The notes beneath the pieces were generated by a model. The model saw only the letters and a list, made by a program, of their open reading frames with translations, searched no databases and was not told where the DNA came from. Shown here piece by piece: positions 27,769-36,710 of a stretch of DNA of 64,000 bases; the first letter of the stretch is position 1; the number at the start of each line of letters is the position of its first letter. The position numbers were made by a program, and so were the translations under genes. Source of the DNA: CAWBFD01 sp963788115 (GTDB lineage Bacteria > Actinomycetota > Thermoleophilia > Solirubrobacterales > 70-9); NCBI GenBank assembly GCA_963788115.1, contig CAWBFD010000002.1, forward strand, positions 186,001 through 250,000, written 5' to 3'.

Positions 27769-28066
27769 GCGGCCTCCTTCACGCGATCCCCTGAGCCGTT
27801 CTCATTCTCCTCTGCTGGAGCCTCAACACTCAGTTCGGCGACTGCGGCGGGTGGACTTGAGTCTCAGCCCCGAGTTCGTTCTCTCCCCGCCCAAGGTCCT
27901 CTCACCCGGCGAGGTCCTCCCGGCGCTCTTTCATCTCCTCGACGCAGGATCGTATCCCGTAAATTCGCCCGTTCGCAGTTAGGGCGCCGTTAAGCCATTT
28001 TCCGGTCGGCCGGACGGCGATGGCGGCGCGGGCGGCCGGCCGGGACCGCCCGCGCCCGTCGCCAGG
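27769..28066. other. Gene-free gap upstream of the mce operon
   Basis: 298 bases without a credible gene. It holds the mce ribosome site (27771-27777) and, at its far end, a hairpin described separately. The promoter of the mce operon must lie here but I see no convincing -10/-35 pair. Confidence 0.5.
28025..28056 (-). terminator. GC hairpin after the NiCoT-like gene
   Basis: Perfect 11-bp stem GGCGCGGGCGG against CCGCCCGCGCC with a ten-base loop, 11-42 bases after the stop at 28067. There is no U tract. It would separate the metal-transport genes from the mce operon downstream on the same strand. Confidence 0.5.
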
Positions 28067-28852
28067 CTATGCGATCCCCGCGTACCAGGCGCCGAACAGG
28101 AGCCCGAACGTCCCGAGCACCGGGATCAGCACGCCGCGGTAAATCGGATCGATGATCGGCCGGGTCAGGATCCACGAGAACGCGGTCGTGCAGGCCGCCA
28201 TCGAGACGATCGACATCGGCGCGAACACGGCCAGGGCGAGCGCGGCCTCGAGCTGTGACGGAAGCGCCGCCAGGAGCAGCACCACCACGGCGCCGGTGCC
28301 GGCGAGCCCGTGGAGCAACCCGATCCCAAACGCCTGCCGGGGGCTGCGAACCGCGCGATGGGCGTGGGCCGGCCGCTCGTCTTGGCGAAGGTGGCGGTGC
28401 GGCCCCTCGGTGGGGGTCACCTGAGCGCCGGCCGGCGGACTCGCGTGCCCATGCCGCCCGGCCCGGTAGTCGCCGCGGGCCCACTTCCAGATCACGCGTG
28501 CGGCAAGGATGATGATGACCACCCCGACCGCCCGTTCAGCTCCCACCTCGAGCCAGGGCGGAAGCTCCGACTTGAACGCGATCAGGGGAACGCCGAGCAG
28601 GACCAGGGTCGCGGCGTGGCCCAACCCCCACCAGGCTCCCAGCCGCGCGGCCTCCCGCGGGCCGCCGCCGTCCGCCGCGACCAGCGAGGTCACGGCCACG
28701 AGGTGGTCGGGATCGGATGCATGGCGAAGGCCGAGCACGAACGCGATCGAGAGCGCGATCAGCAGCGGCGCCCCGTCGAAGAGGCCGGTCAGCCAGATGT
28801 CCAGGTGCTCGACCGGCTGGAACAGGAACTCGAAGTTGAGTGCTGCGGTCAC
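28067..28852 (-). CDS. NiCoT-like nickel/cobalt transporter
   Basis: 261 residues, multi-pass membrane protein. The helix motif LRHASDPDHLVAVTSLVA carries the H-A-x-D-x-D-H signature of nickel/cobalt permeases. A His-rich cytoplasmic loop (HGHASPPAG...HRHLRQDERPAHAH) follows, then GLLHGLAGTGAVVVLLLAA. I chose the GTG at 28852 because AAGGAGGTAAAC precedes it; the frame extends far upstream without homology. It is 50 bases downstream of the NicO-like gene and probably in the same operon. Metal specificity and direction are not determined by sequence. Confidence 0.82.
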   Translation of the reverse strand: MTAALNFEFLFQPVEHLDIWLTGLFDGAPLLIALSIAFVLGLRHASDPDHLVAVTSLVAADGGGPREAARLGAWWGLGHAATLVLLGVPLIAFKSELPPWLEVGAERAVGVVIIILAARVIWKWARGDYRAGRHGHASPPAGAQVTPTEGPHRHLRQDERPAHAHRAVRSPRQAFGIGLLHGLAGTGAVVVLLLAALPSQLEAALALAVFAPMSIVSMAACTTAFSWILTRPIIDPIYRGVLIPVLGTFGLLFGAWYAGIA

Positions 28853-28902
28853 GTTTACCTCCTTGTAGACGGTTGCTTGCTGGTCAAAGTCATCGCGATC
28901 TC

Positions 28903-30450
28903 TCAGCCGAGCTCCGGGATCGCGCGGTAGCTGATGAGGACGCCGGCGAGCACGATCACCGCCGCGGACATGGCCGGGAGCGCGCCCGCGAAGCGGGCGC
29001 CGAACAGGCGGCGCTCCGGTCGCACCCGGCGCACCAGGCGCTGGCCCCAGATCACCGCGAGGCCGACGCCGCTGACGGTCGCCGCCAGCCCGAGGCTGAA
29101 GGCGCCGATCAGCACCATCCCGAGACCGACGCGGTGCTGCGAGATCGCCGCGATCAGGACCACCAGCGCCGACGGGCACGGTACGAGGCCGCCCGAGACC
29201 CCGAGGCCGATCAGGCCGCGGAGGCCGGGGCGCTCACCCTGGTGGTGGTCGTGCGAGTGGCCGTGATCGTGATCGTGGCCGTGATCGTGGCCATGATCGT
29301 GGCGATGGTTGTGATGGTGGTGATGCTCCTCGGCCGCCCCGCCTGCGCGCAACGCGCGCCAGCGACGGAAGCGGGAGCGCATCACCGCGAATCCGATCGC
29401 GATCACCATCAGACCCGAGACCAGGCCCAGCCATGGATAGAGACGCTCCGGCACGATGTACTCGGACGCCGCCAGGGTCACCAGGCCAAACGCGAACACC
29501 GCGGCCGTGTGCGTCACGGTGACGGTCGCGCCCAGGATCAGCGCATCGCGCGGGGTGCCGCGCGAGCCGACCAGGTAGCCGGCAATCATCGCCTTGCCAT
29601 GGCCCGGGGAAAGCGCATGCAGAGCGCCCCAGCCGAAGGCGGCTCCGAGGAGCAGGATGATCATGAGACCGCGCGCGTCGGAGTCGGTGAGCGCGCCGGC
29701 GAAGCCACCGGGCGTCGACGGGTCGGCCGTGGCAGGGGCCGGGCCCGTGCCGAGCGGCGCGCCCTCCGGGGGTCCCTGTGTGGTCACGCGCTCGCCATCG
29801 GGCCCCGGCGCGATCACAGTTCCGTCCCCCTGCTCGACGTCGAAGGTTGCACTCCGCTCGTCGGGCGGGCTCGCGAGGACGTCCTCGGGATAGGTGCGGA
29901 GGCCGCTCGTAGGATCGCTGGCGGATACGCTGGAGGTCACCTGCGTCCCCTCGCCGGGGACGATCTGCACGGCCCGCCAGCCGACACGGCTCCCGAAGGC
30001 ATCGTTGGCGAGCTCGACTCGGGCGACGCCGCGCGGCAGTCCGACCGCGTACTCGGCCTCGATCCTGGTCAGCACCAATCCGCTCTGGCCGGGCGGGAAG
30101 CTGAGCTCGACGTCCCGTGGCTCGCCAAGGGGTAGGGGCCGCCCGTCGGCGGTGAGGCTGAGTCCCGTGGAGGCCTCGCCGAGCAGCTCGTCGAGCAGGG
30201 GTGCGCGCTCGGCTCCGGCGAGCGTCCCGTCCCCGTCCGCGTCGTAGCGCTGGATCTGCTGGAAGGTCGGGATCTCGGCCTGGTCGAGGACGTAGGCGAT
30301 CCGCGCCTGGCGCTCGTCGATCCTCACCTGGACGAGCTGGTTGGTCGAGAAGTTGCCGAGCGGGTGCGCGCCGGCGCCGGCCGGCCAGAGTAGTGCGAGG
30401 CAGGCGACGAGCACGACGAGCGCGGCGCCGAGTGCGCGGCGGGGGCTCAT
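28903..30450 (-). CDS. NicO/RcnA-like nickel/cobalt transporter with large exported N-terminal domain
   Basis: 515 residues. Signal-like helix (VVLVACLALLWPAGAGAHPLGNFSTNQ), then a 200-residue extracytoplasmic domain containing an EF-hand-like loop DADGDGTLAGAE. Six predicted membrane helices follow, with ALHALSPGHGKAMIAGYLVG as the NicO signature and a His-rich loop (about 370-400) made of HD/HGHD repeats. GLGVSGGLVPCPSALVVL is the second conserved helix. The ATG overlaps the stop of the TPR gene (ATGA). Probably exports Ni2+ or Co2+; the exported domain could sense or hand over metal. Confidence 0.85.
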   Translation of the reverse strand: MSPRRALGAALVVLVACLALLWPAGAGAHPLGNFSTNQLVQVRIDERQARIAYVLDQAEIPTFQQIQRYDADGDGTLAGAERAPLLDELLGEASTGLSLTADGRPLPLGEPRDVELSFPPGQSGLVLTRIEAEYAVGLPRGVARVELANDAFGSRVGWRAVQIVPGEGTQVTSSVSASDPTSGLRTYPEDVLASPPDERSATFDVEQGDGTVIAPGPDGERVTTQGPPEGAPLGTGPAPATADPSTPGGFAGALTDSDARGLMIILLLGAAFGWGALHALSPGHGKAMIAGYLVGSRGTPRDALILGATVTVTHTAAVFAFGLVTLAASEYIVPERLYPWLGLVSGLMVIAIGFAVMRSRFRRWRALRAGGAAEEHHHHHNHRHDHGHDHGHDHDHGHSHDHHQGERPGLRGLIGLGVSGGLVPCPSALVVLIAAISQHRVGLGMVLIGAFSLGLAATVSGVGLAVIWGQRLVRRVRPERRLFGARFAGALPAMSAAVIVLAGVLISYRAIPELG

Positions 30451-31808
30451 CGCAGCCCTTCCAGCGCCCGCTGGGCCCGGGGCCCATACAGCGGGTGGAA
30501 GCGGGGGCTCTGGCGGACGAGCGTGCCGAGGTAGTCGCGGGCCGCGCCGTTCCGGCCCGTGGCCCTGGCGATGATCCCGGCGTGGTAGAGGAACGAGGGA
30601 TCCCGCGAGCCGAGCCTCATCGCCCGCCGCGAGAACTTGCTCGCGGCGTCGAGCCGCCCGGCCCTGAAGAGCGCCCATGAGTAGGCGTCAGCCGAGCGCA
30701 CGCTCGGCGCCCGCCGCCAGGCGTCCTGGCCAAGGACCACCCCGCGGCGGGGGTCGCCATGGTCGGCCTCGTACAGCGCCAGCTCGACATCAGTGTTGAC
30801 CCCCTGCGCCCCCAACAGCCGAGCCTGGGCCTCCACCAACGCGAAGTCGCGGCGGGCGGCGTCCATGGCACCGGCCGCCTGCTCGGTCTCGGCCAGCGCG
30901 ATCGCGTACTCGGGCAGCGGCAGGCGCTCGACCACGCGCCGGTAGGTGCGAATCGCGGCGTCGAAGCGCCCGCGGCCGGCCTCGATCCGGGCGCGGCCCG
31001 CGAGTGCCGGCGGGTATCCGGGATCGAGCGCCAGCGCCTCGTCGTAGGCGTGATCGGCGGCGGCGTAGCGACCCCGCGCGACCTCGAGCCCCCCGAGCAA
31101 CGTCAGCACGTAGGCGGAGGCCTCGACGCTCCCGCTGCCGGCTGAGACCGCCAGGCGCATCGCGCGCACGGCGCCCGTGAGGTCGCCGTGAAGCTCGCGG
31201 TAGTAGGAGACCCTGCTGTATGCAGCAAGGGTCGGCTTGAGGCGCACCAGCCGCTCCAGCGTCTCGCCCGCGGCCCGGTAGCGCCCGAGCTCGATCTGCG
31301 CGTCGACGATCACCGGGTAGGCGCGGACGAGGCGGGGCTCGAGCCGGTAGGCCTGCCGGCCGAGCTCGAGCGCGGCGGCGAAGTCGTGGCGGGCGAGCGC
31401 CAGGGTCCCGAGGCCCGCGGTGGCGACGATGTCCTCGGGGTTGCGGGCCAGGGCCTCCTGGAATGCGCCCTCGGCGCGCGAGTAGTAGACGGCATCACCG
31501 GTCTCGCGCGCACGCTGGTAGTAGGCGTCGCCGAGCGCGGCATAGGCGGCCTCATCGTCCGGGTCCTCGCGCAGGGCCTGCTGGAGAGCGGTGATCATGC
31601 CCTCGGTGTCGCGCGCGGCCGGCTCCGGGTCCTGGCCATCGGCGGCGACCACCGGCGCGCCGGAGAGGTCGACGACGGAGGAGGCTTCACTGCCACCGGA
31701 GCGCGCGCCATTGACGAGGGCGAGAGCGGCGGCGACCGCGGCGAAGACGATCAGGGGGGTGGTGAGCCGCAGCAGGAAGACCGTTCGGGGGGGAAACGAT
31801 TCGGGCAT
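30447..31808 (-). CDS. Membrane-anchored TPR protein
   Basis: 453 residues. One N-terminal membrane segment about 12-32 (LRLTTPLIVFAAVAAALALV), then at least nine tetratricopeptide-like repeats from residue 70 to the end (for example AAYAALGDAYYQRARETGD, GAFQEALARNPEDIVATAGLG, AYDEALALDPGYPPALAGRARIEAGRG). TPR domains scaffold protein contacts. Its stop overlaps the NicO-like start, and it sits between DUF4331 and the transporters. It probably assembles or supports them at the envelope, by context. Confidence 0.82.
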   Translation of the reverse strand: MPESFPPRTVFLLRLTTPLIVFAAVAAALALVNGARSGGSEASSVVDLSGAPVVAADGQDPEPAARDTEGMITALQQALREDPDDEAAYAALGDAYYQRARETGDAVYYSRAEGAFQEALARNPEDIVATAGLGTLALARHDFAAALELGRQAYRLEPRLVRAYPVIVDAQIELGRYRAAGETLERLVRLKPTLAAYSRVSYYRELHGDLTGAVRAMRLAVSAGSGSVEASAYVLTLLGGLEVARGRYAAADHAYDEALALDPGYPPALAGRARIEAGRGRFDAAIRTYRRVVERLPLPEYAIALAETEQAAGAMDAARRDFALVEAQARLLGAQGVNTDVELALYEADHGDPRRGVVLGQDAWRRAPSVRSADAYSWALFRAGRLDAASKFSRRAMRLGSRDPSFLYHAGIIARATGRNGAARDYLGTLVRQSPRFHPLYGPRAQRALEGLR

Positions 31809-31872
31809 CGGAGGGGCTCCTTGGTGATTCGGTCGTTTGGGGGATCGGGTGGTGTTGGAGGGCCAGAGGGGT

Positions 31873-31904
31873 GAGGGAGCGCGGCCCGAAGGCCGCGCTC
31901 CCTC
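31873..31904 (-). terminator. Terminator between DUF4331 and TPR genes
   Basis: Perfect 14-bp stem (GAGGGAGCGCGGCC against GGCCGCGCTCCCTC) with a CGAA loop, 18-49 bases after the DUF4331 stop. It probably attenuates or ends the DUF4331 transcript before the TPR-transporter genes. Confidence 0.7.
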
Positions 31905-31921
31905 TCCTCCGATCCCCCGTC

Positions 31922-33397
31922 TCAGGACCCCCCGCCCGGAGGCACAGGCGGATGGGCCGGCTCGATCCGTTGCGACGGCTTCGAGTCGAACCCGGAGTCC
32001 GGGTGGTTCAGGTAGGGGAACTGGCTCAGGAACCCCTTGTCGTCCTGGTCGACCCCGTCGCCGAGGGGCACGGGGTTACCGACCAGGATCCCGGCCACGA
32101 CCTGGAGCTCGATGTCGACGACGTCGTCGATCGGGCGCCGGCCGTTCGGGAACCCGGCGTTGTCACCGGCGAGCACGCCGAACCTGCTCGGCATGGGCGA
32201 CGGATCCACACCCAGGTTGAGCTTCAGGGTGTCGACGGGCGTGCCGCCGTCCGGGCCCTTGTGCTGGTTGAGGCCCGGGAGACCCTGTAGCAGTGCCTGG
32301 ACGATGTCCGTGCGGTCCGTCACCGGCGCCCCGACGCCAAACAGGGCGTTCAGGATCCGCGCCAGCTCCGGGTTGAGCACGAACTTGCCATACCGCTGGG
32401 CATCCTCGTCCGGGGTCGTGCGGTTGAACTGGTCCTTGCGGCCCAGCGGGATCACGACCTCGTTCACCAGCGGGTTGCCCAGGCGTGAGACCTGGACCCA
32501 ACGGTCCCCGCGCTTGCCGCGATCGGCCTTGCGCGAGAACGTGTTGAGACCGTTGACCTGGACACGCTGCGTCTCGGTCGTCGACCAGACGCCGACCACC
32601 GCATTGCGGTCGGTCATCGAGTCCACCGGCATGCCGTCCCTGGTCACCAGCCGCTCTGGGATCTGGAGCACAGTCGACGACGTCGCGTAGCCGGAGAAGT
32701 CGTCCTTCCCCTGGCCCTGGTTGCCGGTCCCCGCGCGCACGTTGATCGCGTCGAAGGTCGCTCCCAGGTCGACGTAGAACGGCTCGTCACGCTGGCCGAC
32801 GAACAGCTTGGTCCCGTTGGAGAGCTGCTTGATGGCCGGCTGGACGAAGTCGCCCACGTAGTTGGGGAACGTCTTCGGCCCGATGTTCGGAGGCGCCACC
32901 GGGAAGTTGTTGGCGACCAGCTTCTGCTTGGTCAGCCTTCCCTTGCGGTCGTACTCCTCGCGGGTGAGGTCATAGGTCTGGATGACGTTGAGCTGGTCGT
33001 AGCTCCGCGTCCCCGGACCCGCATACAGGAAGGAGTTCGGGTTGCGAACATTCGTGTCGAACTCGTACCGGTAGCGGATGTCGGCGACGCCGTCACCCGT
33101 GTTGTCGAGGTTGACGTAGTAACGGGCCCGGTCGTCGAACCTGAAGAAGTTCGGTCCGTTGGCCGGGACCTGCCCCGGGATCCAGTTCGAGGCGATCGTG
33201 ATCGCATCGGTGGCGTCGTCCGCGGTCCACGCGTAGACGTCCGTGTTGTCGAGACCCGGGGTGAGCATGATGGCCGGCGCTTCGCGGTGGCTCGAGCTGA
33301 ACGCCATTGACACCGCAACCGCCGCGGCCGCCACAACGGCGGCGATCAGCAGCAGCACGCGCTTCGACGGAAGGGCCGGCAGGGATGCAGTCCTCAT
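31922..33397 (-). CDS. DUF4331 family exported protein
   Basis: 491 residues. Signal anchor about 12-32 (RVLLLIAAVVAAAAVAVSMAF) followed at once by SSHREAPAIMLTPGLDNTDVY, the hallmark N terminus of DUF4331 proteins. Later conserved blocks are NWIPGQVPANGPNFFRFDD, TYDLTREEYDRKG and GRRPIDDVVDIELQVVAG. Biochemical role is unknown; DUF4331 genes are often found beside TPR and metal-transport genes as here. Its promoter lies between the start and about 33630, a stretch that also carries 39-bp element B. Confidence 0.9.
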   Translation of the reverse strand: MRTASLPALPSKRVLLLIAAVVAAAAVAVSMAFSSSHREAPAIMLTPGLDNTDVYAWTADDATDAITIASNWIPGQVPANGPNFFRFDDRARYYVNLDNTGDGVADIRYRYEFDTNVRNPNSFLYAGPGTRSYDQLNVIQTYDLTREEYDRKGRLTKQKLVANNFPVAPPNIGPKTFPNYVGDFVQPAIKQLSNGTKLFVGQRDEPFYVDLGATFDAINVRAGTGNQGQGKDDFSGYATSSTVLQIPERLVTRDGMPVDSMTDRNAVVGVWSTTETQRVQVNGLNTFSRKADRGKRGDRWVQVSRLGNPLVNEVVIPLGRKDQFNRTTPDEDAQRYGKFVLNPELARILNALFGVGAPVTDRTDIVQALLQGLPGLNQHKGPDGGTPVDTLKLNLGVDPSPMPSRFGVLAGDNAGFPNGRRPIDDVVDIELQVVAGILVGNPVPLGDGVDQDDKGFLSQFPYLNHPDSGFDSKPSQRIEPAHPPVPPGGGS

Positions 33398-33554
33398 CGC
33401 TGTTCCTTTCCGATGTAGGGGTTTGGGACGTGACTGCGGATGGGAGCGCCGTCATCCGTGACGGCATCCGGTCTCCCATCCCTCATGACCCCTCCCTACG
33501 CGGCCCCCGCCGGACCGGATCACTGCGGCGAGAAAATCGACCGGCTCCAACCCG

Positions 33555-33593
33555 TTGTCGGATCCGATACCGATACCGTCGCTAATCCGACAA
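33555..33593 (+). repeat. 39-bp palindromic element, copy B
   Basis: Starts TTGTCGGATCCGATACCG and ends GCTAATCCGACAA. It matches copy A in length, in both ends, in the TACCG box and in the following AC-G-T-GCTAA positions. With one flanking base each side the perfect arms become GTTGTCGGAT/ATCCGACAAC. Located 43 bases after the rsmI stop and about 160 bases before the DUF4331 start, so it could act on DUF4331. Confidence 0.85.
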
Positions 33594-33635
33594 CCGCCCG
33601 GGCGGGGGCGGAGCCACGGGCCAGCCCGGTGTCAG

Positions 33636-34463
33636 CTACTCCCGTGGCTCGCGGCCCGTGAGCCCCCGGTAGAGGTCGTTGGCGCGGGTGCCGGTGAGGG
33701 CCGCGACCACGCTCGCAGCGGCTCGCGGCCGGGCGCCCGACTGGACCAGGCGGCGAAGGGCGTCGACGGCGAAGGCCGTGTCGGGCGCCCCGGTCCGCCC
33801 CGCCGCCGCCGGCGCGATCACGAGCACGATCTCGCCCTTGACATCACCGCGGAAGCGGCGGGCCAGCTCGGCCAGTGGCCCGCGCGCGACCTCCTCGTGC
33901 AGCTTGGTCAGCTCGCGGCAGACCGCGGCCGGGCGATCGGGGGCGAGCGCCGCCAGGGCGGCGAGGGAGTCCGGCAGGCGTCGAGGGGACTCGAACGCGA
34001 CCACGGTCTCGGCCGCGCGCAACACCCGCTCGAGCTCGCCGGCCCGGCGGGGAAGGAACCCCTCGAACCGCCAGCGATGGCTCGGGAGGCCCGAGGCGAC
34101 GAGCGCCGTCGTCACGGCCGAGGGCCCTGCGAGCACCTCGATCTCGAGATCGCGCTCGATGCAGGTTCGGATCAACCGGTATCCGGGGTCGGAGATCGCC
34201 GGGGTGCCCGAGTCGCTGATCAGGGCAACCCTGGCGCCGCGCTCGATCGCCTGTGCGAGCTGGAGCGCTCGCTCGGCCTCGTTCCCCTCGTGATAGGAGA
34301 CCAGTCGCGGTCTGTATATATCGAGCCGGTCGAACAGAAGCCCGGTCCGCCGGGTGTCCTCGCACGCGACCAGGTCGGCGTCCGACATCGCGCGGCGTGC
34401 GCGTGGGGTCAGGTCGCCGAGGTTTCCGATCGGCGTCGGACAGACGGTGAGGCGGCCCGGCAT
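33636..34463 (-). CDS. rsmI: 16S rRNA (cytidine-1402-2'-O)-methyltransferase
   Basis: Methylates the ribose of C1402 in 16S rRNA with S-adenosylmethionine. 275 residues, normal length. Tetrapyrrole-methylase fold with the N-terminal TVCPTPIGNLGDLTPRA, VACEDTRRTGLL, LISDSGTPAISDPGYRLI and LPRRAGELERVL motifs in order. The C-terminal winged helix-like part (RLVQSGARPRAAASVVAALTG) is complete. The ATG at 34463 is used. It lies three bases downstream of the ROK kinase stop, so they form an operon. Confidence 0.95.
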   Translation of the reverse strand: MPGRLTVCPTPIGNLGDLTPRARRAMSDADLVACEDTRRTGLLFDRLDIYRPRLVSYHEGNEAERALQLAQAIERGARVALISDSGTPAISDPGYRLIRTCIERDLEIEVLAGPSAVTTALVASGLPSHRWRFEGFLPRRAGELERVLRAAETVVAFESPRRLPDSLAALAALAPDRPAAVCRELTKLHEEVARGPLAELARRFRGDVKGEIVLVIAPAAAGRTGAPDTAFAVDALRRLVQSGARPRAAASVVAALTGTRANDLYRGLTGREPRE

Positions 34464-34466
34464 CCG

Positions 34467-35426
34467 CTACTTCCCATCCAGCGCGAGCCTGGCCATCGCC
34501 GCCGCCCCGATCATCCCGGCGTCCTGGCCCAGCTCGGCCGCCACCACCGCGGTCTCGTTCTGCGGCGGGAGCGCCCGGCGGCGCAGCTCCTCGCGAGCCG
34601 GGACGAGGATCATCTCGCCGGCGCTCGCCATCACCCCACCCCCGACCACGAACAGATTCGGCTCGAAGATGTTGGCGAGCGTCGACAGTGCGACCCCGAG
34701 GTGGCGACCGGCGGTCTCCACCACCTCGCGCGCGATCTCGTCACCACCCACCGCGGCATCGATGACCGTGCGGCCCTCGATCGGCTCCCCGGCGGCGACC
34801 GCCCGGCCAAGCGGCGAGTCGGGTGCGTCCGCGGCCGCGGCTCGGCCGTCGCGGGCGATGGCCGTGCCCGAGGCGAGGGTCTCGACGCAGCCATGGTTCG
34901 GGCAGTTGCCCTGGCAGGGCGGGCCGTTCTCGTCGACCACCACGTGTCCCAGCTCCGCCCCGGCGCCGGTGGAGCCCCGGAAAACCCGCCCGTCGATCAG
35001 CACGCCGCCTCCGATCCCGGTGCCGAGCGTCAGCAGGACGACGTTGGGCGCGTCGCGCGCGGCCCCGTACAGGTGCTCGGCGAGCACGGCGACATTGGCG
35101 TCGTTGTCGATGAACACCGGCAGGCCCAGGCGGTCGCGCATCAGGTCCCGGATCGGCACGTTCGCGATCGGCAGGTTGACGGCGGCGATCGCCAGGCCCC
35201 GCTCCTGATCGATCGTGCAAGGGATCCCGAGCCCGACCGCCTCCACCCCAGGCCGCGCCTCCCGTGCGGCCTGCGCCTCCTCCTCGAGCTCGGCAAGAAT
35301 CTCCTTGGCCGTGAGGCCGAGACTGCGCTCGGTGGCGCGATACAGGACCTCGGGGTGGGAGTCGACGACGCCGACCGCCATCTTGGTGCCGCCCAGATCG
35401 ATGCCGATGGTCTCGGCGCCGCTCAC
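34467..35426 (-). CDS. ROK-family sugar kinase (glucokinase-like)
   Basis: 319 residues. ATP/phosphate loop IGIDLGGTKMAVGVV at the N terminus, LGTGIGGGVLIDG and GSTGAGAELGHV in the middle, then the zinc motif CQGNCPNHGCVETLASG, all diagnostic of ROK glucokinases. Phosphorylates glucose or a related hexose. I chose the GTG at 35426 because an ATG at 35501 would overlap the divergent LCP gene and adds non-homologous sequence. In an operon with rsmI. Confidence 0.88.
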   Translation of the reverse strand: MSGAETIGIDLGGTKMAVGVVDSHPEVLYRATERSLGLTAKEILAELEEEAQAAREARPGVEAVGLGIPCTIDQERGLAIAAVNLPIANVPIRDLMRDRLGLPVFIDNDANVAVLAEHLYGAARDAPNVVLLTLGTGIGGGVLIDGRVFRGSTGAGAELGHVVVDENGPPCQGNCPNHGCVETLASGTAIARDGRAAAADAPDSPLGRAVAAGEPIEGRTVIDAAVGGDEIAREVVETAGRHLGVALSTLANIFEPNLFVVGGGVMASAGEMILVPAREELRRRALPPQNETAVVAAELGQDAGMIGAAAMARLALDGK

Positions 35427-35495
35427 GGGCGTGCACGCACGCGTGCCTGCGGGTGGCGGCGAGGATTCGAGGCCATGCTGCAGTATTGATAGCTC

Positions 35496-36710
35496 ATGCA
35501 CCCAGGCGACGAGGGGGGCCGACCGGAGCGGCCCGAGTACAAGGTCTACCGGTCGCGCCCCGGCTTGCTGGGCCGATTGCGTGCCCCGGACCTCTCCTCG
35601 CTGCGCAAAAAGTCGGGCAGCGAGGAGGGCAAGGAGCCGCCTGACAAGCGCCCGCCCGACAAGCGCCCGCCCGCCACCGAGGAGGAGAAGCCGCTCTGGC
35701 GCAGGATCGGCAAGTGGGTCCTGATCGCGGCGCTGGGCTGGATCCTGCTCAGTTTCCTGGCGTTCGCGATCTCAGCCCAGATCCAGAAGGGGAAGCTCGC
35801 GGACGGGATCACCGACGAGCTCGACGGCAACCCGTTCCTCGCGGTGAGCCCGCAGACGATCCTCGTCCTTGGCACCGACATCCGCTCGGGCGCGTTCGCC
35901 GACGAGGGCGAGACGAAGAACTGCCTCGAGGCCGTGGGCAGCGGACTGGGGACTTCGTCGAGTTGCCGCACCGGTCCGTACCGCTCGGACACGATCATGC
36001 TGATCCGCGCCGGAGGCGGCGCCTTCCGCAAGCTCTCGATCCCGCGCGACACCCTCGCCGAGATCCCGGGCCAGGGGCCCCAGAAGATCAACTCGGCGTA
36101 CGCCTCGGGCGGGGCGAAGCTTGCGATCAGGACGGTCGAGGGGCTGCTGGGGCTCAACGTCGACGAGGTCGCGATCGTCGACTTCGACGGCTTCCGCCGG
36201 TTCATCGACACGATCGGCGGAATCGAGGTCGACCTGCCGACCGACGTCTGCTCGAGCGTCTCCGGGGGCGCCTTCACACTCGATCTCGAGGCCGGCGAGC
36301 ACACGCTGGACGGCTTCCAGGCGATCACGCTCGCCCGCACCCGCAAGAACGAGTGCGGCTCGGGTGAATTCACCGGCAGCGACCTCGAACGCGCGCAGTT
36401 CCAGCAGCTCATCCTCGACGGGATCAAGGGACGCCTGACCGACCCCCTCCGGCTTCCGTACAACTTCGTCAAGGGCCCGATCATCGGCTGGAACGCGCCC
36501 AAGGCGATGGTCTCCAGCATGGGCGCGCTGACGATGCCGCAGCTCGTGTTCGCGGCGGCGATCGGCGGTGGTGGCGGCACCGACGTGCTCGAGCCGTCGT
36601 CCACGACCGGGGCGGGAAACCTGGTGATCTCGCCCGAGGAGTGCGCCCGGGCCGCCCGCGACCTGCTGGGCTCAGACCCCCCGCGCGAGCCGAACTGCCC
36701 CCAGGGCTAG
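35496..36710 (+). CDS. LytR-CpsA-Psr family protein
   Basis: 404 residues. LCP proteins attach polymers such as teichoic acid or arabinogalactan to peptidoglycan outside the membrane. Cytoplasmic N terminus with a short PPDKR repeat (about 48-60), membrane anchor about 73-95 (KWVLIAALGWILLSFLAFAI), then the LCP domain about 115-330. Signature residues are seen in YRSDTIMLI, LSIPRDTLAEIPG, KINSAYASGG, FRRFIDTIGGIEVDLP and TLARTRKNECGSG. The arginine-rich pyrophosphate pocket is intact. A tandem repeat begins directly at its stop codon. Confidence 0.93.
   Translation: MHPGDEGGRPERPEYKVYRSRPGLLGRLRAPDLSSLRKKSGSEEGKEPPDKRPPDKRPPATEEEKPLWRRIGKWVLIAALGWILLSFLAFAISAQIQKGKLADGITDELDGNPFLAVSPQTILVLGTDIRSGAFADEGETKNCLEAVGSGLGTSSSCRTGPYRSDTIMLIRAGGGAFRKLSIPRDTLAEIPGQGPQKINSAYASGGAKLAIRTVEGLLGLNVDEVAIVDFDGFRRFIDTIGGIEVDLPTDVCSSVSGGAFTLDLEAGEHTLDGFQAITLARTRKNECGSGEFTGSDLERAQFQQLILDGIKGRLTDPLRLPYNFVKGPIIGWNAPKAMVSSMGALTMPQLVFAAAIGGGGGTDVLEPSSTTGAGNLVISPEECARAARDLLGSDPPREPNCPQG

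Noticed and set aside
28025..28056. Operator of the mce operon
   Set aside because: The perfect hairpin is placed just after the NiCoT-like stop and is better explained as a terminator.
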